Source: Pseudomonadota bacterium
GTDB taxonomy: Bacteria > Pseudomonadota > Gammaproteobacteria > Acidiferrobacterales > UBA6901
Length of the DNA stretch: 64,000 nt
NCBI GenBank assembly: GCA_021819085.1
Contig: JAKASJ010000005.1
Location: 1 to 64,000 of the forward strand
Direction of reading: 5' to 3'
The number at the start of each line of letters is the position of its first letter. Positions within the stretch are counted from its first letter, which is position 1. Under the pieces are notes generated by a model that worked only from the letters and a program-made list of their open reading frames with translations, made no database searches and was not told where the DNA came from. Of the stretch, positions 26,604-37,895 are shown piece after piece. The position numbers and the translations under genes are program-made.

Positions 26604-27251
26604 ATGGCGATTGGAGTGATTGGCAGAAAAGTCGGTATGAGCCGGGTGTACACGGCCGACGGCACCGCTGTACCCGTTACGGTCTTCGAAGTGGGCCCGA
26701 ACCGGGTGACACAGGTCAAGACCGCAGATACCGACGGTTACCGTGCCGTGCAGGTCACAGTAGGCGAACGCCGGGCCGTGCGTGTCGGCAAGCCTGCGGC
26801 CGGCCATTTCGCCAAGGCCAATGTCGCCGCCGGACGGGGACTTTGGGAGTTCCGCCTCGACGACGGCGAGGGTGCCGAACTCAAGCCGGGCGCCGAGATA
26901 AAGGTTGATATTTTCAATCCCGGCCAGAAGGTGGATGTGCAGGGTACCTCGATCGGAAAGGGTTTTGCGGGTGTGATCAAGCGCCATCATTTCGGCGGCG
27001 GTCGCGCAAGCCACGGTAATTCGCTGTCGCACCGGGCTCCGGGCTCCATCGGCCAGAGGCAGACGCCGGGCCGGGTGTTTCCCGGCAAGCGCATGGCCGG
27101 GCACCTGGGCAATGTGACGCGGACCCAGCAGAACCTCGAGGTAGTGCAGGTGGATGCCGGCCGCAACCTGCTGCTGGTCAAGGGGGCCGTTCCCGGTCCC
27201 AAGGGTGCCGATGTGATGATTCGGCCCGCCGTCAAGGCACAGAAGAAATAG
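26604..27251 (+). CDS. rplC: 50S ribosomal protein L3
   Basis: This 215-residue protein starts [20 protein letters not shown] and has the conserved [16 protein letters not shown] and [17 protein letters not shown] loops that approach the peptidyl-transferase centre. I chose ATG 26604; a longer frame would overlap rpsJ. Length compares with 209 in E. coli. Confidence 0.98.
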   Translation: MAIGVIGRKVGMSRVYTADGTAVPVTVFEVGPNRVTQVKTADTDGYRAVQVTVGERRAVRVGKPAAGHFAKANVAAGRGLWEFRLDDGEGAELKPGAEIKVDIFNPGQKVDVQGTSIGKGFAGVIKRHHFGGGRASHGNSLSHRAPGSIGQRQTPGRVFPGKRMAGHLGNVTRTQQNLEVVQVDAGRNLLLVKGAVPGPKGADVMIRPAVKAQKK

Positions 27252-27262
27252 GGTACTCAGCA

Positions 27263-27886
27263 ATGAAAGTCAGCGTGATGAGTGAAGCCGGAGACAAGTC
27301 CGCGGCCGATGTTGAAGTGTCGGACGTGACATTCGGCGCCCGCTTTAACGAGGCTCTGGTCCACCAGGTGGTGGTGGCCGGCCAGGCGAACGCGCGTGCC
27401 GGCACGCGCGCCCAGAAGAACCGTGCCGCTGTGAGCGGCGGCGCCTCCAAGCCGTGGCGTCAGAAGGGCACCGGCCAGGCACGTTCCGGAACCATCCGCA
27501 GCCCGCTGTGGCGCGGCGGCGGCAAGGTGTTCCCGTCGTCTCCTGACGAGAACTTCACCCAGAAGGTGAACAAGAAGATGCGCCGTGCGGCCATGCGGTC
27601 GATCCTCTCGGAGCTGCTGCGCCAGGAGCGGCTGGTTACCGTGGACGCATTCAGGCTCGATGCGCCGAAGACCAAGGCCCTGGTCGCGAAGCTGAACAGG
27701 CTGGGCGCAGCCGATGCCCTCATCGTGACAGACAGCGCTGACGACAATCTGCAGCTGTCAGCGCGGAACCTGCACAAGATTGACGTGCGTCCGGTACAGA
27801 GTGTTGATCCGATCAGCCTGATCCGGCACGAAAAGGTCATCATGACCGTGTCGGCGCTGAAGCGTTTCGAGGAGATGCTGGCATGA
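27263..27886 (+). CDS. rplD: 50S ribosomal protein L4
   Basis: This 207-residue protein has the extended loop [16 protein letters not shown] and [14 protein letters not shown] lining the exit tunnel. In E. coli it represses the S10 operon through the S10 leader. Its last 4 bases overlap rplW. Confidence 0.98.
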   Translation: MKVSVMSEAGDKSAADVEVSDVTFGARFNEALVHQVVVAGQANARAGTRAQKNRAAVSGGASKPWRQKGTGQARSGTIRSPLWRGGGKVFPSSPDENFTQKVNKKMRRAAMRSILSELLRQERLVTVDAFRLDAPKTKALVAKLNRLGAADALIVTDSADDNLQLSARNLHKIDVRPVQSVDPISLIRHEKVIMTVSALKRFEEMLA

Positions 27887-28185
27887 CCGAACAGGACCTT
27901 TTTCACGTGATCTTGGCGCCGCACATCTCGGAGAAGAGCAGCCGGGTGGCCGACAAGAACCGTCAGTTCGTCTTCAGCGTACAGCGCAGCGCTACCAAGC
28001 CGCTGATCAAGCAGGCGGTGGAGAAGATGTTCAGCGTCGAGGTGGAGTCGGTTACCGTCACGCGCGTCAAGGGCAAGGTCAAGCGTCAGGGCAAGACCCC
28101 GGGACGCCGGCAGGACTGGAAAAAGGCCTATGTCCGGCTGAAGCCGGGCCAAGAAATCGATTTCGTCGGCGGCCAGGCGAAGTAA
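27883..28185 (+). CDS. rplW: 50S ribosomal protein L23
   Basis: This 100-residue protein contains [15 protein letters not shown] and the loop [20 protein letters not shown]23 sits at the tunnel exit and docks trigger factor and SRP. The ATGA overlap with rplD implies coupled translation. Confidence 0.98.
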   Translation: MTEQDLFHVILAPHISEKSSRVADKNRQFVFSVQRSATKPLIKQAVEKMFSVEVESVTVTRVKGKVKRQGKTPGRRQDWKKAYVRLKPGQEIDFVGGQAK

Positions 28186-28198
28186 CGGGAGCACAGAG

Positions 28199-29035
28199 AT
28201 GGCACTGGTAAAGGTCAGACCCACATCGGCCGGGCGCCGCGGCCTCATCAAGGTCGTAAATCCCGATCTGCATCGCGGTGCGCCGTTCGCGGGGCTTCTG
28301 GAAAAGAAGTCGAAGATCAGCGGCCGCAACCATTACGGACGCATCTGCGTGCGTCATCGTGGCGGCGGCCACAAGCGGCACTATCGCATCGTCGACTTCA
28401 AACGCGACAAGGACGGCGTGGCCGGACGCGTCGAGCGGCTGGAGTATGACCCGAACCGCAGTGCCAACATTGCGCTGGTGTTGTATGCCGACGGGGAGCG
28501 CCGCTACATCATTGCGCCCAAGGGCATCGAGGCCGGCAGCCGGATCGTTTCCGGCGCGGATGCGCCGATTCAACCGGGCAACTGCCTGCCGCTGCGGAAC
28601 ATCCCGGTGGGCAGTACGATCCACTGCGTGGAGATGAGGCAGGGACGTGGTGCCCAGCTCGGACGGTCGGCGGGTGCCGCCATCCAGCTCGTCGCACGTG
28701 AAGGCAGTTATGCCCAGCTGCGCCTGCGCTCGGGCGAAGTGCGCAAGGTGCACGTGGAATGTCGCGCGACCATCGGTGAGGTCGGGAATGCGGAGCACTC
28801 TCTGCGCAAGCTGGGCAAGGCCGGTGCCAGCCGCTGGCGCGGCATCCGGCCTACGGTGCGCGGGACCGCGATGAACCCGGTCGACCACCCCCACGGCGGC
28901 GGCGAAGGACGTACCAAGGGTGGCCGTCACCCCGTCAGCCCCTGGGGTACCCCGACCAAGGGATACAAGACGCGCATGAACAAGCGTACCGACGGAATGA
29001 TCGTTCGGCGGCGCAACAAGACGAGAGAGGCGTAA
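28199..29035 (+). CDS. rplB: 50S ribosomal protein L2
   Basis: This 278-residue protein shows [19 protein letters not shown] and the peptidyl-transferase loop [15 protein letters not shown] with the conserved histidine. GGGAGC precedes the ATG by 8 bases. It lies 3 bases before rpsS. Confidence 0.99.
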   Translation: MALVKVRPTSAGRRGLIKVVNPDLHRGAPFAGLLEKKSKISGRNHYGRICVRHRGGGHKRHYRIVDFKRDKDGVAGRVERLEYDPNRSANIALVLYADGERRYIIAPKGIEAGSRIVSGADAPIQPGNCLPLRNIPVGSTIHCVEMRQGRGAQLGRSAGAAIQLVAREGSYAQLRLRSGEVRKVHVECRATIGEVGNAEHSLRKLGKAGASRWRGIRPTVRGTAMNPVDHPHGGGEGRTKGGRHPVSPWGTPTKGYKTRMNKRTDGMIVRRRNKTREA

Positions 29036-29038
29036 ACC

Positions 29039-29317
29039 GTGCCACGTTCCATCAAGAAAGGACCATTCGTCGACGCGCACCTTGCCGCAAAGGTGGAAAA
29101 GGCGCGTGCCGAAGGTAGCAAGCGGCCGCTCAAGACCTGGTCGCGCCGCTCGACGATTATGCCGGACTTCATCGGCCTGACGATTGCCGTGCATAACGGC
29201 AGGCAGCATGTGCCGATCCTGGTCACGGAGAACATGGTAGGCCACAAGCTCGGCGAATTCGCGGCGACGCGGACGTTCAAGGGGCATTCGGCAGACAAGA
29301 AGGCCACGACGGAGTGA
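29039..29317 (+). CDS. rpsS: 30S ribosomal protein S19
   Basis: This 92-residue protein starts (GTG) [12 protein letters not shown] and has [19 protein letters not shown] and [14 protein letters not shown]. It partners S13 in the small-subunit head. Confidence 0.98.
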   Translation: MPRSIKKGPFVDAHLAAKVEKARAEGSKRPLKTWSRRSTIMPDFIGLTIAVHNGRQHVPILVTENMVGHKLGEFAATRTFKGHSADKKATTE

Positions 29318-29325
29318 TGACCGCG

Positions 29326-29700
29326 ATGCAAGCTACCGCAGTCCTGAAATACATTGGCGTATCGCCCCAGAAGGGCCGGCTGCTCGCGGACCAGATTCGC
29401 GGACTGCCGGTCGAGCGCGCCCTGGAGATTCTCCAGTTCAGCGCGCGCAAGGCGGCGCTGCCGGTCAAGAAGGCACTGGAATCGGCGATTGCCAATGCCG
29501 AGCACAATGAGGGAGCGGATGTCGACGAGCTCAGGGTGCAGTCGGTGGAGGTCGGCGACGGTCCGACCATGAAGCGCTTTCATGCGCGCGCCAAGGGGCG
29601 CGGCGCACGGATTCTGAAGCGCACCAGCCATATCACCATTACAGTGTCCGATGCCGTGCATGCCAAGGGCGCGCGCAAGGCGAAGAAAGGGGGCAACTGA
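29326..29700 (+). CDS. rplV: 50S ribosomal protein L22
   Basis: The 124-residue protein has [25 protein letters not shown] and the tunnel-loop region [18 protein letters not shown] chose ATG 29326 ([11 protein letters not shown]), which matches the family N-terminus and lies 11 bases from GGAG. An ATG at 29317, overlapping the rpsS stop, is the alternative and would add three residues. A basic tail of about 12 residues follows the core. Confidence 0.95.
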   Translation: MQATAVLKYIGVSPQKGRLLADQIRGLPVERALEILQFSARKAALPVKKALESAIANAEHNEGADVDELRVQSVEVGDGPTMKRFHARAKGRGARILKRTSHITITVSDAVHAKGARKAKKGGN

Positions 29701-30380
29701 TGGGCCAGAAGATCAATCCGACCGGACTGCGCCTGGGGATCATCCGGGACTGGACCGCCAAGTGGTACTCGGGCAGCAAGCATTATTCGGCCAACCTGGC
29801 CTCGGACATCATGCTGCGCAACCGCATCAAGAAGAAGCTTGCGCATGCTGCGGTGAGCACGGTGGTGATCGAGCGCCCTGCGCAGAGCATCAACGTCACC
29901 GTCCATACCGCCCGCCCGGGGATTGTGATCGGCAAGAAAGGCGAGGACATCGAAAAGCTGCGCCAGGAGCTTACCAAGGCGGCCGGGCAGCCGGTCCACA
30001 TTTCGATCGAAGAAGTACGCAAGCCCGAGCTGGACGCGCTGCTGGTGGCGGAAAACATATGCCAGCAGCTGGAAAAGCGCATCATGTTCCGGCGTGCCAT
30101 GAAGCGTGCGGTCACCAATGCCATGCGCCTGGGTGCCCTGGGTGTGAAGATCATGTGTGCCGGGCGTCTGAACGGTGCGGAAATCGCGCGCACGGAGTGG
30201 TACCGCGAGGGACGCGTACCGTTGCATACGCTGCGTGCCGACATCGATTACGGTGCAGCCGAGGCGCACACCACCTACGGCGTCATTGGCGTCAAGGTGT
30301 GGATATTCAAGGGCGAGATTCTGGACCGTTCGGAACAGGCCCAGACTGAGCCGGATACAGCCAAGAAGGCCACGGCCTGA
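29700..30380 (+). CDS. rpsC: 30S ribosomal protein S3
   Basis: This 226-residue protein has an N-terminal KH domain ([16 protein letters not shown]) and the C-terminal domain with [20 protein letters not shown]. It forms part of the mRNA entry channel and helicase. Its ATG overlaps the rplV stop by one base. Confidence 0.99.
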   Translation: MGQKINPTGLRLGIIRDWTAKWYSGSKHYSANLASDIMLRNRIKKKLAHAAVSTVVIERPAQSINVTVHTARPGIVIGKKGEDIEKLRQELTKAAGQPVHISIEEVRKPELDALLVAENICQQLEKRIMFRRAMKRAVTNAMRLGALGVKIMCAGRLNGAEIARTEWYREGRVPLHTLRADIDYGAAEAHTTYGVIGVKVWIFKGEILDRSEQAQTEPDTAKKATA

Positions 30381-30396
30381 ACACGGGGATACACAG

Positions 30397-30810
30397 ATGT
30401 TGCAGCCAAAGAGAACCAAGTACCGCAAGCAGCATAAGGGCCGCAACCGTGGGGTTGCCACACGCGGCAACAAGGTGAGCTTCGGTGAGTTTGGGCTGAA
30501 GGCCACGACCCGCGGGCGTGTCACCGCCCGTCAGATCGAGGCGGCGCGCCGCGCGCTGACGCGTTCCATCAAGCGCGGTGGCCGGGTGTGGATTCGCATC
30601 TTCCCCGACAAGCCGATTTCGAAAAAGCCGCTGGAAGTCCGCATGGGTAGCGGCAAGGGCAACCCGGAGTACTGGGTCGCAGAGGTAAAGCCCGGCACGG
30701 TCCTCTACGAGATGGAGGGCATTGGCGAGCTCGAGGCGAGGAGTGCATTCAGGCTTGCCGCGGCTAAGCTGCCGGTACGCACGACGTTTGTAGCCCGCCA
30801 GGTCATTTGA
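30397..30810 (+). CDS. rplP: 50S ribosomal protein L16
   Basis: This 137-residue protein starts [19 protein letters not shown], and has [16 protein letters not shown] and [14 protein letters not shown]. It organises the A-site region. The ATG at 30397 gives the family length; longer in-frame starts overlap rpsC. Confidence 0.98.
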   Translation: MLQPKRTKYRKQHKGRNRGVATRGNKVSFGEFGLKATTRGRVTARQIEAARRALTRSIKRGGRVWIRIFPDKPISKKPLEVRMGSGKGNPEYWVAEVKPGTVLYEMEGIGELEARSAFRLAAAKLPVRTTFVARQVI

Positions 30811-30821
30811 CAGGTGCAGCG

Positions 30822-31022
30822 ATGAAGGCGAAAGAGATCCGTGGTATGTCGGCGGAAGCCAGAACCGAAGAGATCAAGGGGCTTCTGCAGGAGCAGTTCA
30901 ACCTGCGTATGCAGCAGGCTACCGGACAGCTTGCGAACAGCTCGCGGCTCGGCAAATTGCGGCGCGATATTGCACGCATCCGCACGGTGATGAACGAAAA
31001 AGAGGTGGTCGGCAATGAGTGA
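30822..31022 (+). CDS. rpmC: 50S ribosomal protein L29
   Basis: This 66-residue helical protein starts [12 protein letters not shown] and has [18 protein letters not shown]. It sits beside L23 at the tunnel exit. Start 30822 fits family length; a longer frame would touch the rplP stop. Its last 8 bases overlap rpsQ. Confidence 0.97.
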   Translation: MKAKEIRGMSAEARTEEIKGLLQEQFNLRMQQATGQLANSSRLGKLRRDIARIRTVMNEKEVVGNE

Positions 31023-31281
31023 TGACGCACGCACTGCACGTACCGTGAGCGGTCGTGTGCTGAGCAGCAAGATGAACAAGACCATCACCGTCGTGGTCGA
31101 GCGGCAGGTTCCGCATCCGCTTTACGGGAAGTTCATACGGCGCCGCACGAAGCTGCACGCGCATGACGAGAACAACGATTGCAGGGAAGGCGATCTGGTT
31201 CTCGTAGAGGAATGCCGGCCATTGTCGAAGACCAAGACCTGGAGACTGGTGAAGGTGCTGGAAAAGGCCGTTGCGGCGTAA
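31015..31281 (+). CDS. rpsQ: 30S ribosomal protein S17
   Basis: This 88-residue OB-fold protein has [18 protein letters not shown] and [25 protein letters not shown]. It overlaps rpmC by 8 bases and is the last gene of the S10 cluster. Confidence 0.98.
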   Translation: MSDDARTARTVSGRVLSSKMNKTITVVVERQVPHPLYGKFIRRRTKLHAHDENNDCREGDLVLVEECRPLSKTKTWRLVKVLEKAVAA

Positions 31282-31299
31282 GCGCAGGCCGAAATCGGT

Positions 31300-31327
31300 T
31301 TGCTGCGCCCGTGTGTGATGTTAAAAT
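31300..31327 (+). promoter_or_regulatory. Candidate spc operon promoter
   Basis: TTGCTG (31300-31305) and TAAAAT (31322-31327) are separated by 16 bases in the 102-base gap before rplN, the position of the spc operon promoter in E. coli. Confidence 0.65.
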
Positions 31328-31383
31328 CAGCTGCTTTACCGCGGGAATTGCGGGATAACAAGTTCGAGTGCGGGGTTTAGGTC

Positions 31384-31752
31384 ATGATTCAGATGCAGAG
31401 CATGTTGTCGGTGGCGGACAACAGCGGAGCCAAAACTGTGCAATGCATCAAGGTGCTCGGTGGATCCAAGCGCCGTTATGCCGGTATTGGGGACATCATA
31501 AAGGTCAGCATCAAGGAGGCTATCCCGCGCGGGCGTGTGAAAAAGGGTGATGTCTACGATGCGGTGATCGTGCGGACGCGCAAGGGCGTACGCCGGGCAG
31601 ATGGGTCGGTAATCCGCTTCGATACGAATGCGGCAGTGCTGCTTAACCCGCAGCACCAGCCAGTCGGCACGCGCATCTTCGGACCGGTGACGCGCGAGCT
31701 GCGCAGCGAAAAATTCATGAAGATCATTTCCCTTGCTCCGGAAGTGCTGTGA
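31384..31752 (+). CDS. rplN: 50S ribosomal protein L14
   Basis: This 122-residue protein has [17 protein letters not shown] and FGPVTRELR, with the usual family length. It lies at the subunit interface and binds the silencing factor RsfS. It opens the spc operon. Confidence 0.99.
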   Translation: MIQMQSMLSVADNSGAKTVQCIKVLGGSKRRYAGIGDIIKVSIKEAIPRGRVKKGDVYDAVIVRTRKGVRRADGSVIRFDTNAAVLLNPQHQPVGTRIFGPVTRELRSEKFMKIISLAPEVL

Positions 31753-31764
31753 GGGCTTAGGATT

Positions 31765-32082
31765 ATGCAAAAGATACGCAAAGGCGATCAGGTAGTTGTC
31801 CGCAGGGGCAGGGACAAGGGCAAGCGTGGAACGGTGCTGCGCATTCTCGCCGAGGATCGCGTGTTGGTCGAAAACGTGAACATGGTGAAGCGCCATACCC
31901 GTCCGAATCCGAACAAGAACGTGACCGGCGGGATTGTCGACAAAGAGGCGCCGATCCATATTTCGAATCTGGCGCTCTTCAACAGCGCAAACGGGAAGGG
32001 CGGGCGGATCGGTTTCCGGACTCTGGAAGACGGCCGCAAGGTGCGCTTTTTCCGCCACGGCGGCGAAGTCGCTGATATCTGA
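31765..32082 (+). CDS. rplX: 50S ribosomal protein L24
   Basis: This 105-residue protein contains a KOW motif ([19 protein letters not shown]) and [11 protein letters not shown]24 starts 50S assembly. It follows rplN by 12 bases. Confidence 0.98.
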   Translation: MQKIRKGDQVVVRRGRDKGKRGTVLRILAEDRVLVENVNMVKRHTRPNPNKNVTGGIVDKEAPIHISNLALFNSANGKGGRIGFRTLEDGRKVRFFRHGGEVADI

Positions 32083-32096
32083 CGGGTGAAGTCGAG

Positions 32097-32636
32097 ATGG
32101 CGAGACTGCAAGAATATTATCGGAAGACGGTGGTGCCGGAGCTCATGGCAAAATTCGGGTACAAGAACCCGATGCAGGTGCCCCGCATAACCCATATCAC
32201 GCTGAACATGGGCGTGGGCGAGGCCCTGGCAGACCGCAAGGTGCTGGAAAATGCCATGTCCGATATGGAGAAGCTGGCTGGCCAGAAGCCGGTCATGACC
32301 CGGGCGCGCAAGTCGGTTGCGGCCTTCAAGGTGCGCGAGAACTGGCCCATAGGCTGCAAGGTGACGCTGCGGCGCGCGCGCATGTACGAGTTTCTTGACC
32401 GCCTCATCACCATTGCGATACCCCGGGTGCGCGATTTCCGTGGTCTTTCCGGCCGGTCGTTCGATGGGAGCGGGAACTACTCCATGGGCATAAAGGAACA
32501 GATAATCTTTCCAGAGATCGATTACGACAAGATCGACGCGCTGCGCGGCATGGATGTATCGATAGCGACCAGCGCAAAGACCGATGACGAGGCTCGTGCG
32601 CTGCTGGCGGCCTTCAACTTTCCGATCAAGAGCTGA
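32097..32636 (+). CDS. rplE: 50S ribosomal protein L5
   Basis: This 179-residue 5S rRNA-binding protein has [27 protein letters not shown] and a C-terminal [10 protein letters not shown]. Length equals that of E. coli. Confidence 0.99.
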   Translation: MARLQEYYRKTVVPELMAKFGYKNPMQVPRITHITLNMGVGEALADRKVLENAMSDMEKLAGQKPVMTRARKSVAAFKVRENWPIGCKVTLRRARMYEFLDRLITIAIPRVRDFRGLSGRSFDGSGNYSMGIKEQIIFPEIDYDKIDALRGMDVSIATSAKTDDEARALLAAFNFPIKS

Positions 32637-32643
32637 GGGATAC

Positions 32644-32949
32644 ATGGCAAAGAAATCGATGGTTTTGCGCGACGAGAAGCGCAAGGTGCTGGTGGCGAAG
32701 TATGCCAAGCGGCGCGCCGAGCTCAAGGCCATGAGCTGCGACATGAAGATCGGTGACGAAGAGCGCTATCAGGCGCAGTTCGAGCTGCAGAAGTTGCCGC
32801 GGGACTCCAGCCGCAGCCGCATCCGCAACCGCTGCGCCGTAACCGGGCGCGCACGCGGCTATTACCGCAAATTCGGATTGAGCCGCAGCAAGCTGCGTGA
32901 AGTGATGATGCGCGGCGAAGCTCCGGGCGTTGTCAAGGCCAGCTGGTAG
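32644..32949 (+). CDS. rpsN: 30S ribosomal protein S14 (zinc-free type)
   Basis: This 101-residue S14 is the long form: it has the C-terminal [21 protein letters not shown] but lacks the paired CxxC zinc ligands of the short 61-residue type. ATG 32644 lies seven bases after the rplE stop. Confidence 0.98.
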   Translation: MAKKSMVLRDEKRKVLVAKYAKRRAELKAMSCDMKIGDEERYQAQFELQKLPRDSSRSRIRNRCAVTGRARGYYRKFGLSRSKLREVMMRGEAPGVVKASW

Positions 32950-32982
32950 CGGCGAACAGAGCATAGACAGGAACAGCCATTT

Positions 32983-33378
32983 ATGAGCATGACCGACCCC
33001 ATAGCCGATATGCTGACCTACATCCGCAACGGCCAGGCAGCCGAGAAGATCGGCGTGCGGATGCCTTCGTCCACGATCAAGCAGGCGATCGCGCAGGTGC
33101 TGAAAGATGAAGGCTACATCGAGGACTTCAGGGTCGTCGACTCCGATGGCAAGCCCGTTCTTGAAGTACGCCTCAAATATTATGCCGGAAGCCCGGTCAT
33201 CGAACGCATCCAGCGTGTCAGTACGCCGGGTTGCCGCAGGTACCGGGGCAAGGACAGCCTGCCGCTGGTGAGCGGCGGTCTGGGCGTGGCCATCGTTTCG
33301 ACCTCGCGGGGCATCATGACCGACCGGGCCGCGCGCAAAGCCGGGCTCGGCGGCGAAGTGTTGTGCGTCGTTTCCTGA
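32983..33378 (+). CDS. rpsH: 30S ribosomal protein S8
   Basis: This 131-residue protein starts [18 protein letters not shown] and ends with [16 protein letters not shown]. In E. coli S8 represses the spc operon at the rplE mRNA. Confidence 0.98.
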   Translation: MSMTDPIADMLTYIRNGQAAEKIGVRMPSSTIKQAIAQVLKDEGYIEDFRVVDSDGKPVLEVRLKYYAGSPVIERIQRVSTPGCRRYRGKDSLPLVSGGLGVAIVSTSRGIMTDRAARKAGLGGEVLCVVS

Positions 33379-33391
33379 TAGGTACAGAACA

Positions 33392-33925
33392 GTGTCCAGA
33401 ATTGCAAAATATCCGGTCAGCATTCCGAAGGGTGTCGATGCCAAGATCGCAGCCGGCGTGCTGAGCGTCAAGGGGCCCAAGGGACAGCTTCAGTACAACC
33501 TCCACCCGCTGGTGAAGGTGTCGCTGGAAGGCGATAGCGCCACCTTCGAGGCGATGGACGAAAGTACCATTTCCAACGCCATGTCGGGAACGATGCGTGC
33601 ACTGGTGAACAACATGGTCACCGGGGTGAGCAAGGGCTTCGAGAAGAAGCTGACCATCGTCGGCGTGGGTTATCGTGCCGCGGTGCAGGGCAGGAACCTC
33701 AATCTTTCACTCGGTTTCTCGCATCCGGTGGTCTATGCGATTCCCGAAGGCATCACGATAGAAACGCCCAGTCAGACCGAGATTGTGGTACGGGGTGCCG
33801 ACAAGCAGATGGTCGGTCAGGTGGCGTCGGAGATCCGCCGGTACCGCGAACCGGAGCCGTACAAGGGCAAGGGCGTGCGCTATTCCGATGAGCACGTGGT
33901 CCGTAAAGAGGCCAAGAAGAAGTAG
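33392..33925 (+). CDS. rplF: 50S ribosomal protein L6
   Basis: This 177-residue protein has two L6 folds, [10 protein letters not shown] and the C-terminal [18 protein letters not shown]. The start is GTG. It lies near the sarcin-ricin loop. Confidence 0.98.
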   Translation: MSRIAKYPVSIPKGVDAKIAAGVLSVKGPKGQLQYNLHPLVKVSLEGDSATFEAMDESTISNAMSGTMRALVNNMVTGVSKGFEKKLTIVGVGYRAAVQGRNLNLSLGFSHPVVYAIPEGITIETPSQTEIVVRGADKQMVGQVASEIRRYREPEPYKGKGVRYSDEHVVRKEAKKK

Positions 33926-33960
33926 TCTTAAAGGTCATTGTCGAGGTAGCCGAGTCAACC

Positions 33961-34314
33961 ATGAACAAAGCACAGGCACGCGCACGGCGCAATCACAAGA
34001 CGCGGCAGAGAATCGCGGTTCTGCAGGCCGCCCGGCTGTGTGTGCATCGCACCCCGCGTCACATCTACGCACAGGTCATCGACCCGAGCGGTGGCCGCGT
34101 TCTGGCCAGCGCTTCGACGCTGGAGACGGAAGTGCGCAAACAGTTGAAGTCCGGGGGCAACGTTGCCGCCGCGGGCGCGATCGGAAAGCGCATAGCAGAG
34201 AAGGCAAAGGCTGCGGGCGTGACGCGTGTGGCGTTCGATCGATCTGGGTTCAAGTACCACGGCCGTGTGAAGGCGCTTGCTGATGCAGCGCGCGAAAACG
34301 GCCTGGAATTCTGA
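33961..34314 (+). CDS. rplR: 50S ribosomal protein L18
   Basis: This 117-residue 5S rRNA-binding protein has [17 protein letters not shown] and the ending [20 protein letters not shown]. Confidence 0.98.
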   Translation: MNKAQARARRNHKTRQRIAVLQAARLCVHRTPRHIYAQVIDPSGGRVLASASTLETEVRKQLKSGGNVAAAGAIGKRIAEKAKAAGVTRVAFDRSGFKYHGRVKALADAARENGLEF

Positions 34315-34325
34315 GGGCGAACAAG

Positions 34326-34832
34326 GTGGCGGATTCCGATAGCGAAGGGCGCGGAGACAATCTCCGCGAAAAGCTGATAAGCGTCAATCGTGTTGCCAAG
34401 GTGGTCAAGGGCGGCCGGCAGTTCGGTTTTGCGGCTCTGACCGTCGTGGGCGACGGTGACGGCCGTGTCGGCCTGGGCCAGGGTAAGGCGCGCGAGGTGC
34501 CGGTGGCGGTGCAGAAGGCCATGGACGACGCGCGTCGCAACCTGGTGAAGGTCAGCCTGAAGAAGGGCACCCTGCACTATCCTGTTGCGGGTCGGCACGG
34601 GGCAGCCAAGGTCGTGATGCGGCCCGCCTCGGAAGGGACGGGGATCATTGCCGGCGGCGCCATGCGGGCCGTGTTCGAAGTGGCCGGCGTGAATGATGTT
34701 CTGGCCAAGTGCATCGGTTCGAGCAATCCGATCAACGTCGTTCGTGCCACCATCAAGGCACTGCAGGCAATCAACAACCCCGCCGGGATCGCCGCCAAGC
34801 GCGGCAAGACGGTGGAGGAAATCACCGGATAA
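34326..34832 (+). CDS. rpsE: 30S ribosomal protein S5
   Basis: This 168-residue protein has the S5 double-stranded RNA-binding domain ([19 protein letters not shown]) and the C-terminal [17 protein letters not shown]5 influences decoding accuracy. The start is GTG. Confidence 0.98.
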   Translation: MADSDSEGRGDNLREKLISVNRVAKVVKGGRQFGFAALTVVGDGDGRVGLGQGKAREVPVAVQKAMDDARRNLVKVSLKKGTLHYPVAGRHGAAKVVMRPASEGTGIIAGGAMRAVFEVAGVNDVLAKCIGSSNPINVVRATIKALQAINNPAGIAAKRGKTVEEITG

Positions 34833-34843
34833 GGAGTGCGGCT

Positions 34844-35050
34844 GTGGCCAAAACACAGAAAACCGGTGCTGGAAAGAAACTGAGGGTAACTCTGGTCCGC
34901 AGCCCCTTCGGAACCGGCAAGCGGCATATCGCCTGCGTCAAAGGTCTCGGGCTGCGCCGGATCCGGCACTCCGTAGAAGTTGACGATACGCCCGCCATAC
35001 GCGGCATGATCGACAAGGTGGCGTACATGGTTAAGTTCGAGGAAGTCTGA
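34844..35050 (+). CDS. rpmD: 50S ribosomal protein L30
   Basis: This 68-residue protein reads [16 protein letters not shown]...[20 protein letters not shown], the L30 pattern. I set the start at the GTG at 34844, seven bases after AAGGAG; this gives family length (about 59-68). Confidence 0.96.
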   Translation: MAKTQKTGAGKKLRVTLVRSPFGTGKRHIACVKGLGLRRIRHSVEVDDTPAIRGMIDKVAYMVKFEEV

Positions 35051-35052
35051 CA

Positions 35053-35487
35053 ATGCGGCTCAACACACTCAAACCTACCGCCGGCAGCAAATCAGGGCCG
35101 AAGCGCGTAGGACGTGGTGGCGGTTCCGGCCTGGGCAAGACTGCAGGTCGCGGCCACAAAGGTCAGCGTGCACGCGCCGGCGGATACCACAAGGTAGGTT
35201 TCGAGGGCGGACAGATGCCCCTGCAGCGGCGCATGCCGAAGCGCGGCTTCCGCTCGAAGCAGCAGGCGCTGATTGGCGAGGTGCGGCTGCATGCGCTCGG
35301 CAAACTCGACGTCGACGTCATCGATCTGGCGGCACTCAAGGCCGCCAATCTCGTTGCGAGCGATGTTTTGCGTGCCAAGGTGTTTCTGGCGGGCACGCTG
35401 GAGCGGCCGGTCACCCTCAAGGGCATTGCCGCTACCAAGGGCGCCTTGGCAGCCATCACTCGGGCCGGTGGAAAGGTCGAGGACTGA
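35053..35487 (+). CDS. rplO: 50S ribosomal protein L15
   Basis: This 144-residue protein has [19 protein letters not shown] and [18 protein letters not shown]. Its stop overlaps the secY ATG by one base. Confidence 0.98.
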   Translation: MRLNTLKPTAGSKSGPKRVGRGGGSGLGKTAGRGHKGQRARAGGYHKVGFEGGQMPLQRRMPKRGFRSKQQALIGEVRLHALGKLDVDVIDLAALKAANLVASDVLRAKVFLAGTLERPVTLKGIAATKGALAAITRAGGKVED

Positions 35488-36839
35488 TGCCGCGCAAAGA
35501 CGCACGTTCCGGGGCCGGTACAGGTCTGCTTGGCGGGAAACTGACAGACCTCAAGCAGCGCATGCTCTTCGTGCTTGCGGCGCTGGTGGTGTTCCGCGTC
35601 GGCACGCATATTCCGGTGCCGGGGATCAATGCGGCGGCTTTGGCCGAGCTGTTCCGTCAGAACCAGGGCTCGATCGTCGGTCTGTTCAACATGTTTTCGG
35701 GCGGGGCGCTCGGTAGGTTCTCGGTATTTGCGCTGGGAGTAATGCCGTATATCTCGGCATCGATCATCATGCAGCTGCTCACCACGGTCATCCCCACCCT
35801 GGAGGAGCTCAAGAAGGAAGGGGAGGCAGGACGCCGCAAGATCACGCAGTACACGCGTTACGCCACGGTGTTCCTGGCGATGTTCCAGGCGCTGGGCATA
35901 TCCATCGCGCTCGCCGGGCAGCATTCCGGAGGGGTGCCGGTTGTCATATCGCCGGGTATCGGATTCAAGCTCGTATCGGTGATAACGCTGGTCAGCGGAA
36001 CGATGTTCCTGATGTGGCTCGGAGAGCAGATGACCGAGCGTGGCATCGGCAACGGCATGTCGATGATCATTTTTTCGGGGATCATAGCGGGACTGCCCCG
36101 TGCGATCGGCAGCACGCTCGAGCTGGCACGCACCGGATCGTTTCAGCCGCTGTTCGTCCTGGTGCTGTTCGTGATCGCCATTGCAGTGACGGGCTTTGTG
36201 GTGTTCGTCGAGCGCGGACAGCGCCGCATTACGGTGAACTACGCCAAGCGGCAGCAGGGACGCAGGATGTATGCGGGCCAGACCAGCCATCTGCCCCTGA
36301 AGATCAATATGTCGGGCGTGATTCCCCCGATTTTTGCGTCGAGCATCATCCTGTTTCCGGCCACGTTGGGCAGCTGGTTCGGGCGCACCAAGGGCATGGG
36401 CTGGCTGCGCGATATCGCCACCACGCTTTCCCCCGGACAGCCGATCTACGTGATCCTGTATGCGACCGCGATCATATTCTTCTGTTTCTTTTATACGGCC
36501 ATGGTGTTCAATCCCAAGGAAACCGCGGATAACCTGAAGAAGTCAGGTGCGTTCATTCCGGGAATCCGGCCTGGTGAGCAGAGCGCACGTTATATCGACG
36601 GCGTCATGTCCCGTCTGACTCTTGCGGGAGCACTCTATGTGACCCTGGTGTGTCTTCTGCCGGAGTTTCTGATCGTCAAATGGAACGTGCCGTTTTATTT
36701 CGGCGGCACCTCGCTGCTGATCATCGTGGTCGTATGCATGGATTTCATGGCCCAGGTGCAGGCGCACCTGATGTCCCATCAGTACGAGAGCCTGTTGAAG
36801 AGGGCCAATCTGACCGGCGGCGGGATGGGAATCCACTGA
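35487..36839 (+). CDS. secY: Preprotein translocase subunit SecY
   Basis: This 450-residue inner-membrane protein has ten hydrophobic segments and family signatures: [26 protein letters not shown] (plug/TM2) and the cytoplasmic loop [19 protein letters not shown] that contacts the ribosome and SecA. With SecE (9681) it forms the translocon pore. It is coupled to rplO by a one-base overlap. Confidence 0.99.
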   Translation: MPRKDARSGAGTGLLGGKLTDLKQRMLFVLAALVVFRVGTHIPVPGINAAALAELFRQNQGSIVGLFNMFSGGALGRFSVFALGVMPYISASIIMQLLTTVIPTLEELKKEGEAGRRKITQYTRYATVFLAMFQALGISIALAGQHSGGVPVVISPGIGFKLVSVITLVSGTMFLMWLGEQMTERGIGNGMSMIIFSGIIAGLPRAIGSTLELARTGSFQPLFVLVLFVIAIAVTGFVVFVERGQRRITVNYAKRQQGRRMYAGQTSHLPLKINMSGVIPPIFASSIILFPATLGSWFGRTKGMGWLRDIATTLSPGQPIYVILYATAIIFFCFFYTAMVFNPKETADNLKKSGAFIPGIRPGEQSARYIDGVMSRLTLAGALYVTLVCLLPEFLIVKWNVPFYFGGTSLLIIVVVCMDFMAQVQAHLMSHQYESLLKRANLTGGGMGIH

Positions 36840-36885
36840 GCAGGGGCAGCGGTTCGTCAGGCATCCCCAATTGGAGCAAAAAGAG

Positions 36886-36999
36886 ATGAAGGTTAGAGCT
36901 TCCGTCAAGAAACTTTGTCGCAACTGCAAGGTTGTGCGGCGCAAGCGTGTGGTACGCATCATCTGTTCGGACCCGACACATAAGCAGCGTCAGGGTTGA
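36886..36999 (+). CDS. rpmJ: 50S ribosomal protein L36 (zinc type)
   Basis: This 37-residue protein reads [20 protein letters not shown] then [17 protein letters not shown]. The zinc ligands Cys11, Cys14, Cys27 and His32 are all present, so it is the zinc-binding L36 form. It follows secY and precedes rpsM, the canonical place. Confidence 0.97.
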   Translation: MKVRASVKKLCRNCKVVRRKRVVRIICSDPTHKQRQG

Positions 37000-37086
37000 G
37001 CGGCAGTACCGCCGTTGATTTTTTTGCGTAATGGAAGTATTCTTCCGCGTTTCCGCGCGGAAAAAGCAGAGCTGGAGATAGGTTGA
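37000..37086 (+). promoter_or_regulatory. alpha operon leader
   Basis: The 87-base gap before rpsM holds a short GC hairpin (CGGCAGTACCGCCG) followed by TTGATTTTTTT and then a TTCCGCG/CGCGGAA inverted repeat. In E. coli S4 represses the alpha operon through a pseudoknot in this leader. The structure here is suggestive only. Confidence 0.4.
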
Positions 37087-37443
37087 ATGGCCCGTATTGC
37101 AGGCATCAATATACCGAATCATAAGCACGTTGAAATCGCGCTGACCTCCATTTATGGAGTCGGCCGTCCACGCGCTCACCTGATTTGCACGGGCGCCGGA
37201 ATCGCCTCAACCACCAAGGTCAAGGACCTCACCGATGCAGAGGTCGACAAGCTGCGTGCCGAGGTGGCCAAGTTTACGGTGGAGGGGGACCTGCGGCGTA
37301 CGGTGTCGATGAACATCAAGCGCCTGATGGATCTGGGCACCTACCGCGGGCTGCGCCATCGCCGTGGTCTGCCGGTGCGCGGTCAGCGTACCCGCACAAA
37401 CGCCCGCACCCGCAAGGGTCCGCGCAAAGCAATCAGAAAATAG
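37087..37443 (+). CDS. rpsM: 30S ribosomal protein S13
   Basis: This 118-residue protein starts [19 protein letters not shown] and ends [18 protein letters not shown], the P-site tRNA-contacting tail. Confidence 0.99.
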   Translation: MARIAGINIPNHKHVEIALTSIYGVGRPRAHLICTGAGIASTTKVKDLTDAEVDKLRAEVAKFTVEGDLRRTVSMNIKRLMDLGTYRGLRHRRGLPVRGQRTRTNARTRKGPRKAIRK

Positions 37444-37464
37444 ACTGGTTTTCCGGGAATTCGA

Positions 37465-37869
37465 ATGGCAAATGCAACTACGAATGTCGCTGCACCGAAG
37501 GCGAAGAAGCGCGCCCGCAAAAGTGTCGCGGAAGGCATAGCGCATATTCATGCGTCGTTCAACAACACCATCATCACGATAACCGATCGCCAGGGGAACG
37601 TGCTGTCCTGGGCGACGGCCGGCGGGGCCGGATTCAAGGGCTCGCGCAAGAGCACGCCGTTTGCCGCGCAGGTCGCCGCCGACAAGGCCGGCCGTGCGGC
37701 TCAGGAATTCGGCGTCAAGGCGCTGGAGATCAAGGTGAAGGGTCCCGGACCGGGGCGCGACTCGGCGGTGCGTGCGCTGCATGTCATCGGTTACGAAATC
37801 AGCAACATCATTGACGTCACGCCGATTCCGCACAACGGGTGTCGTCCGGCCAAGAGACGTCGCGTCTAA
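37465..37869 (+). CDS. rpsK: 30S ribosomal protein S11
   Basis: This 134-residue platform protein has [19 protein letters not shown] and the ending [21 protein letters not shown] [17 protein letters not shown]. Confidence 0.99.
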   Translation: MANATTNVAAPKAKKRARKSVAEGIAHIHASFNNTIITITDRQGNVLSWATAGGAGFKGSRKSTPFAAQVAADKAGRAAQEFGVKALEIKVKGPGPGRDSAVRALHVIGYEISNIIDVTPIPHNGCRPAKRRRV

Positions 37870-37895
37870 GCCCAGCGGAATTAACGGAGAAATAC